Shown here in pieces: positions 24,169-32,958 of a stretch of DNA of 46,427 nt. The notes under the pieces were generated by a model. It saw only the letters and a list, made by a program, of their open reading frames with translations, made no database searches and was not told the DNA's origin. The stretch is from CAYQQU01 sp964419545. Lineage in GTDB: Bacteria; Bacteroidota; Bacteroidia; Chitinophagales; Saprospiraceae. Position numbers and translations under genes: made by a program. The stretch spans positions 1 through 46,427 of the forward strand of contig CAYQQU010000047.1 in assembly GCA_964419545.1 (NCBI GenBank), read 5' to 3'. How positions within the stretch are numbered: position 1 is the stretch's first letter; every line of letters begins with the position of its first letter.

Positions 24169-24552
24169 ATGGCCGACGCTCGCCAATCCATCCGCCCGCG
24201 TATTGCTACCGAAGGGACCGCCGTCTCCGAAGCGGAGCGGTTCCAAAATGCGGTGCTCCGCCCCATCCTTAAAATGCAGAACGAGCTGCTGATCGCCGTC
24301 TTTCGCCATTTCCTGGAAAAGCGCAAAATACCCTTTCAACGTTTCTCGCAGCAGCAGCGGCACGAACACATTGCCCATGCGCTGCGCAAGGACAACCGCC
24401 TGCGCGGACTGGCGCTGGGTACCGTCATCGGCCATTTTACGCCCGATGAGTACGCTGCCTTTCTCACCGACGAAGCGGAACTCAGCCGCCGCATCACCGA
24501 TATGATGGTCCAGCGCCTGCAGGATCAGGCGGAAAGGTTGCTTCCGGAATAA
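24169..24552 (+). CDS. Conserved Bacteroidota protein of unknown function
   Basis: A 127-residue, all-helical, soluble protein without signal peptide. ERFQNAVLRPILKMQNELLI, then FTPDEYAAFLTDEAELSRRI and a C-terminal VQRLQDQAERLL are the parts I recall as conserved across Bacteroidota; it is sometimes labelled glyoxalase in databases, with no visible metal-binding motif to support that. The ATG at 24169 opens the conserved region. It is convergent with the 584-residue gene, six bases apart. Its GC-rich composition is that of the core half of the window. Confidence 0.7.
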   Translation: MADARQSIRPRIATEGTAVSEAERFQNAVLRPILKMQNELLIAVFRHFLEKRKIPFQRFSQQQRHEHIAHALRKDNRLRGLALGTVIGHFTPDEYAAFLTDEAELSRRITDMMVQRLQDQAERLLPE

Positions 24553-24558
24553 CTGCGT

Positions 24559-26313
24559 TCAATTCTCCCCCAGCGTGTAACCCGGCCGCACGCCCTTCCG
24601 GTCGATGATCGTCCAGGCGATGAAGGACCCCAGGTCGGGCCAGCGGGAATAGACGATCCAATTGTCGGTGATCCGGACGCGGTCGTTATTGGGAAAAAGG
24701 GCCTCGAAGTCGGGGTATTCTTCTTCGAGCTTGCGGCGGTATGCGTCGATATCCTGGGTGGCTTCCAGGTCAGGCAGGTAAGGCGTGATGCCGATCTCGC
24801 CCATCTCCAGCTGCTCGACGGTCTTCCGGCGTATTTCCTGCTCCGGCGCGTCCAGCAGGTCGAATACATTGCGGATGAGGTAGCGCGGCCCCGTTCCTTC
24901 ATCGGAAGTCAGGAGATTGTCCAGCGCCAGTCGTAAGACCTCGGGGAAGGGGCGTTCATTGGCAAAAGCAGCCAATTGTTCTTCGATCTCCTCTGCATCG
25001 AACTGGTTGCCGACCCGGGACAGCCCATATTCAACCCGCAGTGTTTTTTCAATCTGCTTATCGAGGGTGGGCTTTTCCAGATCTTCCGGCAGCACGCCGT
25101 AGTTGTAGGTCCGCCCCTCGTCGTCCGGAAAGCGGGGAAGAATGCCGAAAAACACGCGGTCACTGAGCGCAGGAACCCGCAGTTGGAAAATCCAGTTGTC
25201 TTCCGGTGATTCGCCCTCGGGCGGCGAAAAGCGACCCTCGCGTTCCGCTTCCGACAGGTCGTCCACGTTCAGCGGAATGAGGTCGAGGCGCGCTCCGTCG
25301 AGCTTGCGGATTATTTTTTCGCGTATGGCCGTGCGAAAAGCGGCGGTTTCCGTGAAGTTGGCCGGATCGATCTCCGGATGTTCCGCCGCTATCACCTGGA
25401 ACAGCGACTGAGGCGTAAGGTAATCGAAAAGATAGGTATTGAGCGCTTTGCGCAGTAGTATGCGGAAGGGCGGCCAGCTGTTTTTCTCCAGCTGGCGGTC
25501 GATCTCTGCATCCGGCAAAGCGTACGACAGGCCGGAGATGGCAAACTCTTCTTCGATGATTTTGGGAATCGCATCCGCGCGGGACCAATCGCCGGGATAG
25601 CCGTCCACCCAGGCGTCGCCTTGTCCGCTGCCGAAGCGATCTTTGGTGATGAGGAACCGATAGTCGGTGCGCTCCGGGATCTCCACCAGGAAGATCCACC
25701 AGTCGTCGGGCGATTGGTCGAAATCATCGGGAATAGGCAGCTGGAGCCGGCCTTCCGCGCGTTGCTGCTGATAGTCGAGCGGCGCCAGGTAAACGATACT
25801 TTGGTTGAGGTACATATCGAGGTATTCGCGGACGTCCACGTCCGGCTCTCGCCAGACCTCGCTCCCGATGATGTCCCGGGCGGACAGGCTGCTTTCGCCA
25901 TTGAAGAACCCAAATTGCAGGGCCAGGCGCAGCGCTTCCGGAAATTCCTGGCGATTGTCGAAAGCCTGCTCCTGGCGTTCCACTTCCTCCGGAGTGATTT
26001 CCCAGGTCAGGCCGTCGTATCCCAGCACTTCCCGCACTACTCGTTCTATCGCTGCTTCTACCGGATGTTTATTAAAAGCCTGGCGGTTCAGCCAGTCGGC
26101 CGCCGCCTCCGTCAACCTGAAGTGATCGCGAATGTAACGCAAGGTGCGCAGCTCTACATCGGTGATGCGCACGCCGTCGAGGCTGCTGTCGTAAAGCACC
26201 TGGGTGTCGGCAAGAGAAATCCGGCCGTCCCCGCGCCCCTGAATGAGTTCCTGCGCCAGCTCCAGCAGCTTGCGATCATAGCGCTGCCCGTTGATGATGC
26301 GGTAATATGACAT
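24559..26313 (-). CDS. Uncharacterised 584-residue protein with three DNWI-type repeats
   Basis: I do not recognise a named family. Residues 1-78 form a compact helical domain (YYRIINGQRYDRKLLELAQE, then ISLADTQVLYDSSLDGVRIT), with an EF-hand-like spread of Asp. The rest holds three related modules around SPDDWWIFLVEIPERTDYRF (about residue 205), SPEDNWIFQLRVPALSDRVF (about 370) and ITDNWIVYSRWPDLGSF near the C-terminus; the first two are followed by a conserved acidic, helical stretch. It is acidic and has no signal peptide, so it is cytosolic. It is divergent from the CoiA-like gene at 26504 and convergent with the 127-residue gene. Confidence 0.75.
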   Translation of the reverse strand: MSYYRIINGQRYDRKLLELAQELIQGRGDGRISLADTQVLYDSSLDGVRITDVELRTLRYIRDHFRLTEAAADWLNRQAFNKHPVEAAIERVVREVLGYDGLTWEITPEEVERQEQAFDNRQEFPEALRLALQFGFFNGESSLSARDIIGSEVWREPDVDVREYLDMYLNQSIVYLAPLDYQQQRAEGRLQLPIPDDFDQSPDDWWIFLVEIPERTDYRFLITKDRFGSGQGDAWVDGYPGDWSRADAIPKIIEEEFAISGLSYALPDAEIDRQLEKNSWPPFRILLRKALNTYLFDYLTPQSLFQVIAAEHPEIDPANFTETAAFRTAIREKIIRKLDGARLDLIPLNVDDLSEAEREGRFSPPEGESPEDNWIFQLRVPALSDRVFFGILPRFPDDEGRTYNYGVLPEDLEKPTLDKQIEKTLRVEYGLSRVGNQFDAEEIEEQLAAFANERPFPEVLRLALDNLLTSDEGTGPRYLIRNVFDLLDAPEQEIRRKTVEQLEMGEIGITPYLPDLEATQDIDAYRRKLEEEYPDFEALFPNNDRVRITDNWIVYSRWPDLGSFIAWTIIDRKGVRPGYTLGEN

Positions 26314-26503
26314 GGCGATTGGGTGGTTGGTTAACCTTTACAAGTTACGGAATTTTGCGGGTTTGGTATGACATATTGATCAGCCGCCCGGAGCAAGCGC
26401 ATTTATTTTTCGGATTTCTAAAAAGCAAAAACCGCAACAATCCTTGCACGCCGGCAATAGACTTTTTATTTTGAATTTTCTTTTGATTTATGCTTTTTGC
26501 CTT

Positions 26504-27409
26504 ATGCCTTTCCTCTTACCTTTCGGCCTCAAGGGTGGCGAACTGGTCCATATCGACGCCGTGCCTTCCGGTTTAGCCTGCGGCTGCCGCTGCCCGGGTT
26601 GCGGGGCCCGTCTGATCGCCCGCAAGGGGGTACGCAAAGCCCATCATTTTTCGCACGAGGGAGGCGCCTCCTGCGACCACGCGCTGGAATCGGCCTTGCA
26701 TCGATTCGCCAAATCCTCTTTCGAAGAAAACCGAAGCTGCCAACTGCCACCGGTAAAACTGTTGCAACACCCGGCTGCTGTTTTCGGCGCCCGGCGCCTG
26801 ACCTTCGAGCGGGTCTTCCTGGAGAAGCGACTACCCGGCTTACGGCCCGACTTGATCGTGGAAACCCCGGGCCGGCCACTGTTGATCGAGATCAGCGTGA
26901 CCCATCCGGCAGGTCTCGAGAAGATCCGCCGGTTGTACAAGTTGCAGTTGCCAGCCATCGAAATCGACCTGGGCGGCTGGTTGCAGGAGCTGGAGGAAAC
27001 GGGCCGCCCCCTGACCCCCGGAGCCTTGCACCACGTCCTTCACCAGTCTGTGAAATACAAGCATTGGCTGTTCCATCCGCAAAAGAACGTGCTGGAAGCC
27101 CGAATTCGGCAGGTAGCGAGTGTGAAAAAAGTGCGGCGCCGGCGCTACCGGAGCCGCTTTTTCCACCAGGTGGCGCCCTGTCCTATTGCGGCCCAGTCTT
27201 ATCAGCCGACCTTCGGCGAGCCGCAGTCGTTCGCCGAAGTTTTTCAGAATTGCCTTCAGTGCTCCTACTGTCTGGAAATTCAATACCACAAGGAAATGAG
27301 GGGCTTTCGCGAGGTGGTCACCAGGCCCGAAACCGTTATCTGCTGGGGAAAGTGGCGCGGGAAAGAAGAGGAATTGATCGACGCCCTGCTGGCGCTCATT
27401 CCCAAATGA
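26504..27409 (+). CDS. CoiA-like competence-type nuclease
   Basis: A 301-residue protein from the ATG at 26504. It has an N-terminal zinc-finger-like region (CGCRCPGCGARLIARKGVRK then AHHFSH), typical of CoiA proteins, followed by RPDLIVETPGRPLLIEISVT, which fits a PD-(D/E)xK nuclease core (D, then E-x-S). A further Cys pair (CLQCSYC) occurs near the C-terminus. CoiA proteins act with RecA on incoming DNA in natural transformation; the exact role here is inferred. A TTG at 26444 would add a hydrophobic segment not expected for this family, so it is not used. Confidence 0.75.
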   Translation: MPFLLPFGLKGGELVHIDAVPSGLACGCRCPGCGARLIARKGVRKAHHFSHEGGASCDHALESALHRFAKSSFEENRSCQLPPVKLLQHPAAVFGARRLTFERVFLEKRLPGLRPDLIVETPGRPLLIEISVTHPAGLEKIRRLYKLQLPAIEIDLGGWLQELEETGRPLTPGALHHVLHQSVKYKHWLFHPQKNVLEARIRQVASVKKVRRRRYRSRFFHQVAPCPIAAQSYQPTFGEPQSFAEVFQNCLQCSYCLEIQYHKEMRGFREVVTRPETVICWGKWRGKEEELIDALLALIPK

Positions 27410-27440
27410 AGGGGAGCGCAGCAGGAAAGATGGAGTCGCT

Positions 27441-27453
27441 AAATCCGGGTTAA
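27441..27453. repeat. Half-copy of the AACCCGGATT palindrome at a stop codon
   Basis: AATCCGGGTTAAG (27441-27453) is the right arm of the family D palindrome. The TAA stop of the 316-residue gene (27450-27452, minus strand) lies inside it. The left arm is absent. Confidence 0.5.
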
Positions 27454-28400
27454 GACATCTCCTCCGGTTCCGGGTTCGTCCTTTCGATGCCGACGGCTTC
27501 CCGGAAAGCGATGAGGAAGCGCTCGTTGAGATAAGGAGACAGGTCGAGCGAAGCGAACCAATGCTCGAAAAAGTGCCGGAAAGGCTCTCCGGAGACATCT
27601 CCGAACAACCGCCGGGTCTCATTGATGGTGTGCCGGGTCAGTTTTTTCCACTGCCCGGGCGGCAAATTCAGCAGAGTAACCAGGTAAGCTTTGGTGAGGT
27701 TCTTGAACGCCTGCACGTAAACCTTGCGCCCGTCGAAATCGGAAGTGCGCGCGGCGTTGACGAGGGCGCGCTGGTTTTTCAGATAGACCGAGTTGAGAAA
27801 TTTGGCATCTACCGTTTCCAGGTCCCGAAAACCCTGAATGGCGTCGGCGGAATCGCGAAGCGGCGCCGGGGAGCGGTCGCCCTCGAAAAGGACAAATTCA
27901 CCGGCCAGCAGTTGGTAGCGTTCCATCTCCTGTTCCCACTGGTCGAGCAACAGCAGGCGTTCCGGTTCGGCAAGCAACTGTTGTTCTTCGATCTTCGCTT
28001 CCGGCTCTACAGGCCAATGCGCCCCGTTGCGGCCATGCGCTGCCGTTGTGTCCGGCATCACCGCCGCCTTTTGGGGTTTCAGCAGCCCATTGACCCCAGC
28101 CGTATTTTTATTTTTCGGGATAAAAGCACCGGTGTCCCTGGCGCCGGTGATCGATTGCCGACCGTTCTTTTCCGGACTCATCGCCACTGCCAGCTCGTAC
28201 CCGCCGATCCAGATGGTGCCTTCGTAGGCGCCCCCGCTCAGCATGGGCAAACGAACCAGCTCTTCGCCGGAGGCCGGGTTGAGCAACCGGATTTCCATCC
28301 ATACTTCCGGACGGTCGTCGCGGCCGGCCACGGCGGTATCTTTAGCGTCGACCGGGCCTTCGGCAACGGTCAACCGCACTTGTGTTGTGTGTTTTCTCAT
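27450..28400 (-). CDS. Uncharacterised protein, paralogue of the gene at 28908
   Basis: The 316-residue protein has an N-terminal beta-type region (VWMEIRLLNPASGEELVRLP), a long low-complexity linker (about 75-150), and a helical C-domain: FKNLTKAYLVTLLNLPPGQW, then HTINETRRLFGDVSGEPFRH and YLNERFLIAFREAVGIE. All three parts align with the 328-residue protein encoded upstream (28908-29894). I know no named family. No signal peptide, Cys-poor, probably cytosolic. The pair arose by tandem duplication; between them lie only palindromic repeats. No catalytic motif is apparent. Confidence 0.7.
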   Translation of the reverse strand: MRKHTTQVRLTVAEGPVDAKDTAVAGRDDRPEVWMEIRLLNPASGEELVRLPMLSGGAYEGTIWIGGYELAVAMSPEKNGRQSITGARDTGAFIPKNKNTAGVNGLLKPQKAAVMPDTTAAHGRNGAHWPVEPEAKIEEQQLLAEPERLLLLDQWEQEMERYQLLAGEFVLFEGDRSPAPLRDSADAIQGFRDLETVDAKFLNSVYLKNQRALVNAARTSDFDGRKVYVQAFKNLTKAYLVTLLNLPPGQWKKLTRHTINETRRLFGDVSGEPFRHFFEHWFASLDLSPYLNERFLIAFREAVGIERTNPEPEEMS

Positions 28401-28527
28401 TTTGATATAGTTGCTATGCTTATCCGGGATAAACTGCTTCTCCTCGCTTGCGGTCGCCGCAAAACGAGCAGGCGCTTCCTACCCAATTTCGTAAAATGAA
28501 AAGAAGGACGGAGTTGAAACGGCGTCT

Positions 28528-28582
28528 AACCCGGATTATTCATGGAAAAATCAATTGCGCAAAACCACGAATACTTCGGGTT
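28528..28582. repeat. Palindromic repeat, family D copy 1
   Basis: AACCCGGATTATTCATGG (28528-28545) and an imperfect inverse (ccacgaatacttcgggtt, 28565-28582) surround a core containing ATCAATTGCGCAAAA, related to the cores of copies 2 and 3. It is the most diverged copy. The remainder of the 28401-28907 gap contains a fragment of the family C element and copy 2; 28583-28794 shows nothing else. Confidence 0.65.
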
Positions 28583-28794
28583 GACGAACAGCCCCTTACA
28601 GGCACAGGGGAGCCGAACCGCGGCGGGCCGCCGGAAGTGAAAACCGTCCTGAATTTTGGTATGCAGATTATTTGCACTGTCTTTGATACAAAACGGGGAG
28701 TTTTCTTCATCCGGAATACCGGAAGAGGTTGTATCTGATTGGCAAACTAATAAATATTTAGATTCAATGCAATATTTTGATCACAAACAGCCTG

Positions 28795-28838
28795 AAGGGA
28801 AGTTCCAAAAGCTGGGTTTTGCCGCCCGGATGACTCCC
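28795..28838. mobile_element. Fragment of a family C MITE
   Basis: AGGGAAGTTCCAAAAGCTGG then GTTTTGCCGCCCGGATGACT matches the inverted left arm of the 162-bp element (AGGGAGGTTCCAAAAGCTGG, GTTTTGCAGCCAAAATGACT) with scattered differences. Neither terminus is present. It is an old fragment in the GC-rich half. Confidence 0.55.
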
Positions 28839-28845
28839 TGCACTC

Positions 28846-28901
28846 AACCCGGATTATTCATGGGTTCATCTATTGCGAAGAACCCATGAATAATTCGGGT
28901 T
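28846..28901. repeat. Palindromic repeat, family D copy 2
   Basis: AACCCGGATTATTCATGG then gttc (28846-28867) and its near-perfect inverse (28880-28901) enclose atctattgcgaa. The long hairpin ends seven bases before the stop codon of the 328-residue gene on the minus strand, so it may act as its 3' end. Confidence 0.8.
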
Positions 28902-28907
28902 AAGCGT

Positions 28908-29894
28908 TCAGACAATCGCTTTTGGCCCCGACAAGCCGATCCCTTCCAGGAAAGCGCTGAAGAACCGCTCGTTCAAGTGAGTTTCCATACCCATAGCCCG
29001 CCACCAGTTCAGAAAAAACTGAGAAAAGTCCTGATCATTTACCTGATCGAAGAGATTGCGGGCGCCCTTCACCGTATAGCGGGTCAGGTAGCCCCATTCG
29101 CTGGAGGGCAGGTTGAGCAGAACGATCAGATAGGCTTTTGTGAGTGTTTTCAGCGCCTGCAGGTAAATTTCGCGTTCTTCCTCTGAGATGCGGTAGTTGC
29201 GGGCCGCTTCCGACAGTCGTTTCTGGCAATCGAGGTACCGGTTGTTGAGGGATTTGGAATTGATCTTCGGGTCGCCGGCAAAATCGGCGATGGCTTCGGC
29301 GGCGTGCACCAGCGGGGAGTGGTAGCGGTTTTTCTCCAGCAACACCAGTTCGCGGATCATCCGCTGTTGCTCCTCCATCTCGATCCGGCATTGTTCGCGC
29401 AGAAACACCTGCTCCGACGCGCTCAGGTGGGAATGTTGAGCTTCCGACTCTTCTTCGGCAATTTCGAAGACCAATGACTTGCCGTTGTTTATCTCCCCGG
29501 GGGAGTGCCGGCGGGAAGCAGTGATGCGTCTTAGCGGCGCGCCTTCCGGCACTTCGCCTTCCTCGGTAACTCGGCCGGCCCCGTTGCGTTGGCTGCGGTC
29601 GTTGCTTTCGGCCCGAGGCTGCAGATGCTCCGGATTTTTTACCGGCTCGGCGGAAGATTGCCGTACGGCATACTCAGCGATGTCGAATTTCAACTCCAGG
29701 CCTTTCCACCGCAGGTTGCAATTCCCCGACTCGAGAAACATATCTTCCGCATAGACCGGAAAGCGTATTACCTCCTTTTCCGTTACCGGATCGATCAGCC
29801 TGATCTCCAGAGGGGTGGTCTTCGGCTCGATTTCCGCATTCTGATCTCCTTCACCGCCGCCCGTTTTTCGGATGGTTAATTGGATCGTCTTCAT
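28908..29894 (-). CDS. Uncharacterised protein, paralogue of the gene at 27450
   Basis: The 328-residue protein shares the three-part layout of its neighbour: a beta-type N-region (LEIRLIDPVTEKEVIRFPVY), a polar linker (about 85-160, rich in Arg, Ser and Glu) and a helical C-domain (LKTLTKAYLIVLLNLPSSEW, YTVKGARNLFDQVNDQDFSQ, HLNERFFSAFLEGIGLSG). It has no signal peptide and no recognised catalytic motif; family unknown to me. The ATG at 29894 begins a charged, regular N-terminus. Similarity to the 27450 product is strongest in the C-domain. Spacing of about 500 bases from that gene, filled with palindromes, argues against tight cotranscription. Confidence 0.7.
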   Translation of the reverse strand: MKTIQLTIRKTGGGEGDQNAEIEPKTTPLEIRLIDPVTEKEVIRFPVYAEDMFLESGNCNLRWKGLELKFDIAEYAVRQSSAEPVKNPEHLQPRAESNDRSQRNGAGRVTEEGEVPEGAPLRRITASRRHSPGEINNGKSLVFEIAEEESEAQHSHLSASEQVFLREQCRIEMEEQQRMIRELVLLEKNRYHSPLVHAAEAIADFAGDPKINSKSLNNRYLDCQKRLSEAARNYRISEEEREIYLQALKTLTKAYLIVLLNLPSSEWGYLTRYTVKGARNLFDQVNDQDFSQFFLNWWRAMGMETHLNERFFSAFLEGIGLSGPKAIV

Positions 29895-30241
29895 GTTTTC
29901 TCACGTTAGTATATGACTTGTTATTACTTAACTCGCTGACGCTCAGGCACAGCCAGATAGTCTCTAGTTGATTCGACAACCAAGAGTACCGGCTGAAATT
30001 TTCCCTTTTGTTAAGTTGGGCGAAGAAGTTGATATACTATTAGAAAGAATCGGCGGTTGAAAACTTTACCGCTGCATCCATGGGAGAGGCGTAATCATAA
30101 GAAACGCCATTGCACAAGAGGAAATCAATGCATGTAGTACCCAGATTACTTCTGGTTTAAACCTCGGTACGAGACCTAAATTTATGGAATTTTCATTGCT
30201 TCGGCAAGTCGACCGACAAATTCGTCTTCGGGAAGCCGGGT
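29895..30241. other. Gene-free stretch, AT-richer than its surroundings
   Basis: This gap of about 350 bases contains no supported gene. A plus-strand frame without stops over about 30061-30240 (including RPKFMEFSLLRQVDRQIRLR) continues into the antisense of the VWA gene. Its base composition is lower in GC than the flanking genes, so it may be the scrap of an inserted or lost gene. It also holds the upstream region of the gene starting at 29894. Confidence 0.4.
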
Positions 30242-31669
30242 TTATTCCGGAAAAATCGCCCAGAGGTCCTTTACTGCCGGGCCCCAGCAATCCACTTTTT
30301 CCAGTGGCGGCAGCTCCGGCAGGCAGGTTTCCAGCAGGCTGAAATCGTAGAACGCCATATTACAACGGTAGTTATCGAGGTACAGGATTTTACCGAAGGT
30401 GTTGTCGGCCAGGCAGGTATATTCGGCAAAGGCGTTGGCGTGGTTGAAGGTGGCGTCCAGGAAAGTCATTACCTGGATGGTGATGCCGCGGCCCGCCATA
30501 GCTTCGGCCCAGTTGCAGATATCGACGCCGTTTTCATGACATACGTTGGCGCCGTCGCTCACCAGGAAGATGGCGCGGCGGGCTTCGGAAGAATCGGCGA
30601 ATAATTCGGGCGACCGCTGCAGCATGGTGAGGAGCGGCGTCGTGCCGTCGGGCGCCAGAAAGCGCAACTCGCGGCTGAGCTCGCGGCGGTCGTCCATCGC
30701 GCCGGTTGGCAACCATAGTTTGGGTTTCGTTCCGCAATCCCCGCCGATGGTGCCGACTCCCACCGCAGTGTTCTCCGGCAGCTGTTGCAGCACGTATATC
30801 GCCGTTTCTTTCATTACCGAAAACCGGGTTTCGCCCATACAAACCACCTTTTCCATAACCATGGAGCCCGAAATATCCAGGAGAAAGACCACCTCGTCGA
30901 ATTCCGAGAATTTGAGGTTCCGGAAGATATTTCCGGGCAGATTGCGGAGGTTGGGTTCCAATAGCTGACGACGGTCTACGGAATCGGCGTAAGCCTGAAA
31001 CGCGTCCATCGGGTAGCCCAGCGAATCGCTCAGCAGGCGATAATTGCCGAGTGCCGTCGCGTTGTCCTTATCCAGGCGCAGGGCCTGTTCGAATTGATCG
31101 CGGGCGCGCTCCATATCCCGCCGGTGGACGTGGTAGTGCGGCGCCTGGTCGGCCCGGTGGTGCCCGCCGCGCCCCTGGTTGAGCATGATGGCGTATCCCA
31201 GGGCGTTGTGCATGACGCTGCGCGCCCGGGGCGCTCCGTTTTCCCCCAGTAGGTCGAGGCTGTGGCGTATCGGCGTCACCGACGAGCCGTACTGCCCGTC
31301 GTAGAGGTAGATCATGCCTTCGAAAAAGAACCGCAGCGCCCGCTTCTGCTGATATTCCGGATCGCGGCGATCGATGAGGTGCTCGATGCGCTGCATCAGC
31401 TCGAGGCCTTCGTCAGCTTTGCCGATCCGGCTGAGGCAGACCGCCAGGGATAGCGTGAAAAAATAATTGTCGGGAATGGTATTGTAGGCCCGGCGGAACA
31501 AACCGGCGGCCCGCTGATAGCGGCCCTCGCTATACTGCAGGCCGCCCCGGTAGTGCCAGCGGTAGGCCGCTTTTTTGTTGGCGAAGGGACCGGAAAAAGA
31601 CATGGCCAGGAGCAGGATCAACGCTGCTCCGCAGAGATAGCGGCCGGGTAATTGGGTCGTCGACTTCAT
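30242..31669 (-). CDS. TPR and von Willebrand factor A domain protein
   Basis: The 475-residue protein has an N-terminal hydrophobic segment (about residues 10-27) for export or anchoring. It is followed by TPR-like helical repeats (about 40-215, e.g. GGLQYSEGRYQRAAGLFRRA and ARDQFEQALRLDKDNATALG) and a VWA domain (about 258-430). The metal-site (MIDAS) motif is complete: DISGS (265-269), a Thr in GTTPLL and Asp in VSDGAN. The repeats and VWA suggest a scaffold that binds partner proteins in a metal-dependent way outside the cytoplasm. Several Cys in the C-terminal part may form disulfides. No clear operon partner. Confidence 0.85.
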   Translation of the reverse strand: MKSTTQLPGRYLCGAALILLLAMSFSGPFANKKAAYRWHYRGGLQYSEGRYQRAAGLFRRAYNTIPDNYFFTLSLAVCLSRIGKADEGLELMQRIEHLIDRRDPEYQQKRALRFFFEGMIYLYDGQYGSSVTPIRHSLDLLGENGAPRARSVMHNALGYAIMLNQGRGGHHRADQAPHYHVHRRDMERARDQFEQALRLDKDNATALGNYRLLSDSLGYPMDAFQAYADSVDRRQLLEPNLRNLPGNIFRNLKFSEFDEVVFLLDISGSMVMEKVVCMGETRFSVMKETAIYVLQQLPENTAVGVGTIGGDCGTKPKLWLPTGAMDDRRELSRELRFLAPDGTTPLLTMLQRSPELFADSSEARRAIFLVSDGANVCHENGVDICNWAEAMAGRGITIQVMTFLDATFNHANAFAEYTCLADNTFGKILYLDNYRCNMAFYDFSLLETCLPELPPLEKVDCWGPAVKDLWAIFPE

Positions 31670-31784
31670 GCGAACGGCAATTAACGAAAAAGCCGGGAAT
31701 GATGCCAGGGGTAAAGGTTAATTGCCATGGATTCGCAATGGAAGCGACGTGCGGCAGGCCAGTCCTTGTCCGTCTTATTCCCTT

Positions 31785-31840
31785 AACCCGGATTATTCAT
31801 GGGTTCTTCGCAATAGATGAACCCATGAATAATCCGGGTT
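31785..31840. repeat. Palindromic repeat, family D copy 3
   Basis: AACCCGGATTATTCATGG with gttc (31785-31806) and its exact inverse (31819-31840) enclose ttcgcaatagat; TTAA on both outer sides extends the dyad. The core is the inverse of that in copy 2. The TAA stop of the 159-residue gene (31839-31841, minus strand) lies within the outer arm. Confidence 0.85.
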
Positions 31841-32318
31841 AAGAGCTTTCCTGCTCCGGCGGAGGGGCGGGAGCAGGGCCATCGCCTCCCCGCGGCTGCG
31901 CGGGGGCGGCGGCGGTCTTTTCCGGCGAACGGGTTTCGTGGCCGGCGGCCAGCAGGTTCGGCATGCGGCTGGTGAAGTCGACGCGACGAACGCCCCCATC
32001 CTGAACCGACAAATGCGGAGGCAGCGCTTTTATTTCGGGCCGCCCGCCTGCTCCTTTCCACCAGTCGCCGGCGCCGCCTTCACTGACCAGTTGGAAAGAC
32101 AGCCAGGTATAAAAAAGCCAGGCGGACACGGCCATGACGACGACGACCGTAATAACCATATGGAATTCCGGCGCCCCGAAAAAAGCCGCCAGGTCGGAAC
32201 GATCAGCGGCTTCACCGATACTGCGGTCGGGAGCACCTGCCCACCGTGGGCTGCGTTGCGCCGCCGCCGGCGCAATGAGAGCGGCGACCGCCAATCCGGA
32301 GAAAATTAATTTTTTCAT
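31839..32318 (-). CDS. Small exported membrane protein, unknown function
   Basis: A 159-residue product with signal peptide (MKKLIFSGLAVAALIAPAAAQ), a second hydrophobic helix (about residues 54-72, MVITVVVVMAVSAWLFYTWL) and a soluble tail rich in Pro, Ala, Gly and Glu (APAQPRGGDGPAPAPPPEQE). So the mature protein probably has one membrane span. I do not know the family. Its reading frame stops inside the family D palindrome, so the last residues may have been altered by that repeat. The ATG at 32318 directly starts the signal peptide. Confidence 0.65.
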   Translation of the reverse strand: MKKLIFSGLAVAALIAPAAAQRSPRWAGAPDRSIGEAADRSDLAAFFGAPEFHMVITVVVVMAVSAWLFYTWLSFQLVSEGGAGDWWKGAGGRPEIKALPPHLSVQDGGVRRVDFTSRMPNLLAAGHETRSPEKTAAAPAQPRGGDGPAPAPPPEQESS

Positions 32319-32485
32319 ACGAATTCGTTTTGATCACAAAGCAGCTTCTTTGCAAACACGAACAAAAGAGCGAATCGGTTGCAGGGGTGACCGGGTGGGC
32401 CACCTACGCCCACCTTGTAGCGAAGTCCTATTAAGATAGGAATAAATTTTTCGCCCGGCAATAATTGACAAACAAATAATGGCTT

Positions 32486-32905
32486 TCAGGTAGAAATAGG
32501 GCGGATAATTATGTCTACCCGCCGGTTTTTCAACTTTCCTTCCCAGCTCGAATTATCGTAGACCGGATTGAGTTCCCCGAAGTCTTCGATAGAGATCACT
32601 TCGCGTTCCAGCCCCCGCCGCAGCAGTTGCTGTAGCGCAGCCTCGCAACGCATCCGGGAAAGCCACTGGTTGTATTCGTAGCTGCCGATATCGTCGGTAT
32701 GGCCGTGAATGCTGATCGCCTGGTGCTCCAGGTTGGGAATACCGTCGAGCCAATCCTGCAACTCAGCGATCTGGGAAGCATCGATATAGTAGCTGCCGCC
32801 CCCAAAATAGATGCTGTGTATATAGTAAGCTGGCTCTTCGGTCTGCGCCCGGGCTGACAGGAGGGCAACGCAGGAAAAGAGGGAAAGTAGCATAGCTTTT
32901 TTCAT
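32486..32905 (-). CDS. OmpA-like peptidoglycan-binding domain protein
   Basis: From the ATG at 32905 the 139-residue product starts with a signal peptide (MKKAMLLSLFSCVALLSARA, cleavage before QTEE). The mature part is a single OmpA C-terminal domain: IHGHTDDIGSYEYNQWLSRM, R-x-x-A-A-LQQLL, and ending KLKNRRVDIII, the classical NRRV peptidoglycan-binding signature. It therefore sits in the periplasm and grips the cell wall. Its N-terminal beta-barrel is absent, and it has no lipobox. A longer frame start at 33013 overlaps the kmo gene and is not used. Confidence 0.87.
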   Translation of the reverse strand: MKKAMLLSLFSCVALLSARAQTEEPAYYIHSIYFGGGSYYIDASQIAELQDWLDGIPNLEHQAISIHGHTDDIGSYEYNQWLSRMRCEAALQQLLRRGLEREVISIEDFGELNPVYDNSSWEGKLKNRRVDIIIRPIST

Positions 32906-32958
32906 GACGATCGGGTGTAAGGGTGCAATAAATACAACCCCATATCGGGGCCGATCGT

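Noticed and set aside
23945..24435. Overlapping frames around the tRNA-Met gene
   Set aside because: They cover the tRNA, its promoter and the antisense of the 127-residue gene; none has a family match or plausible start.
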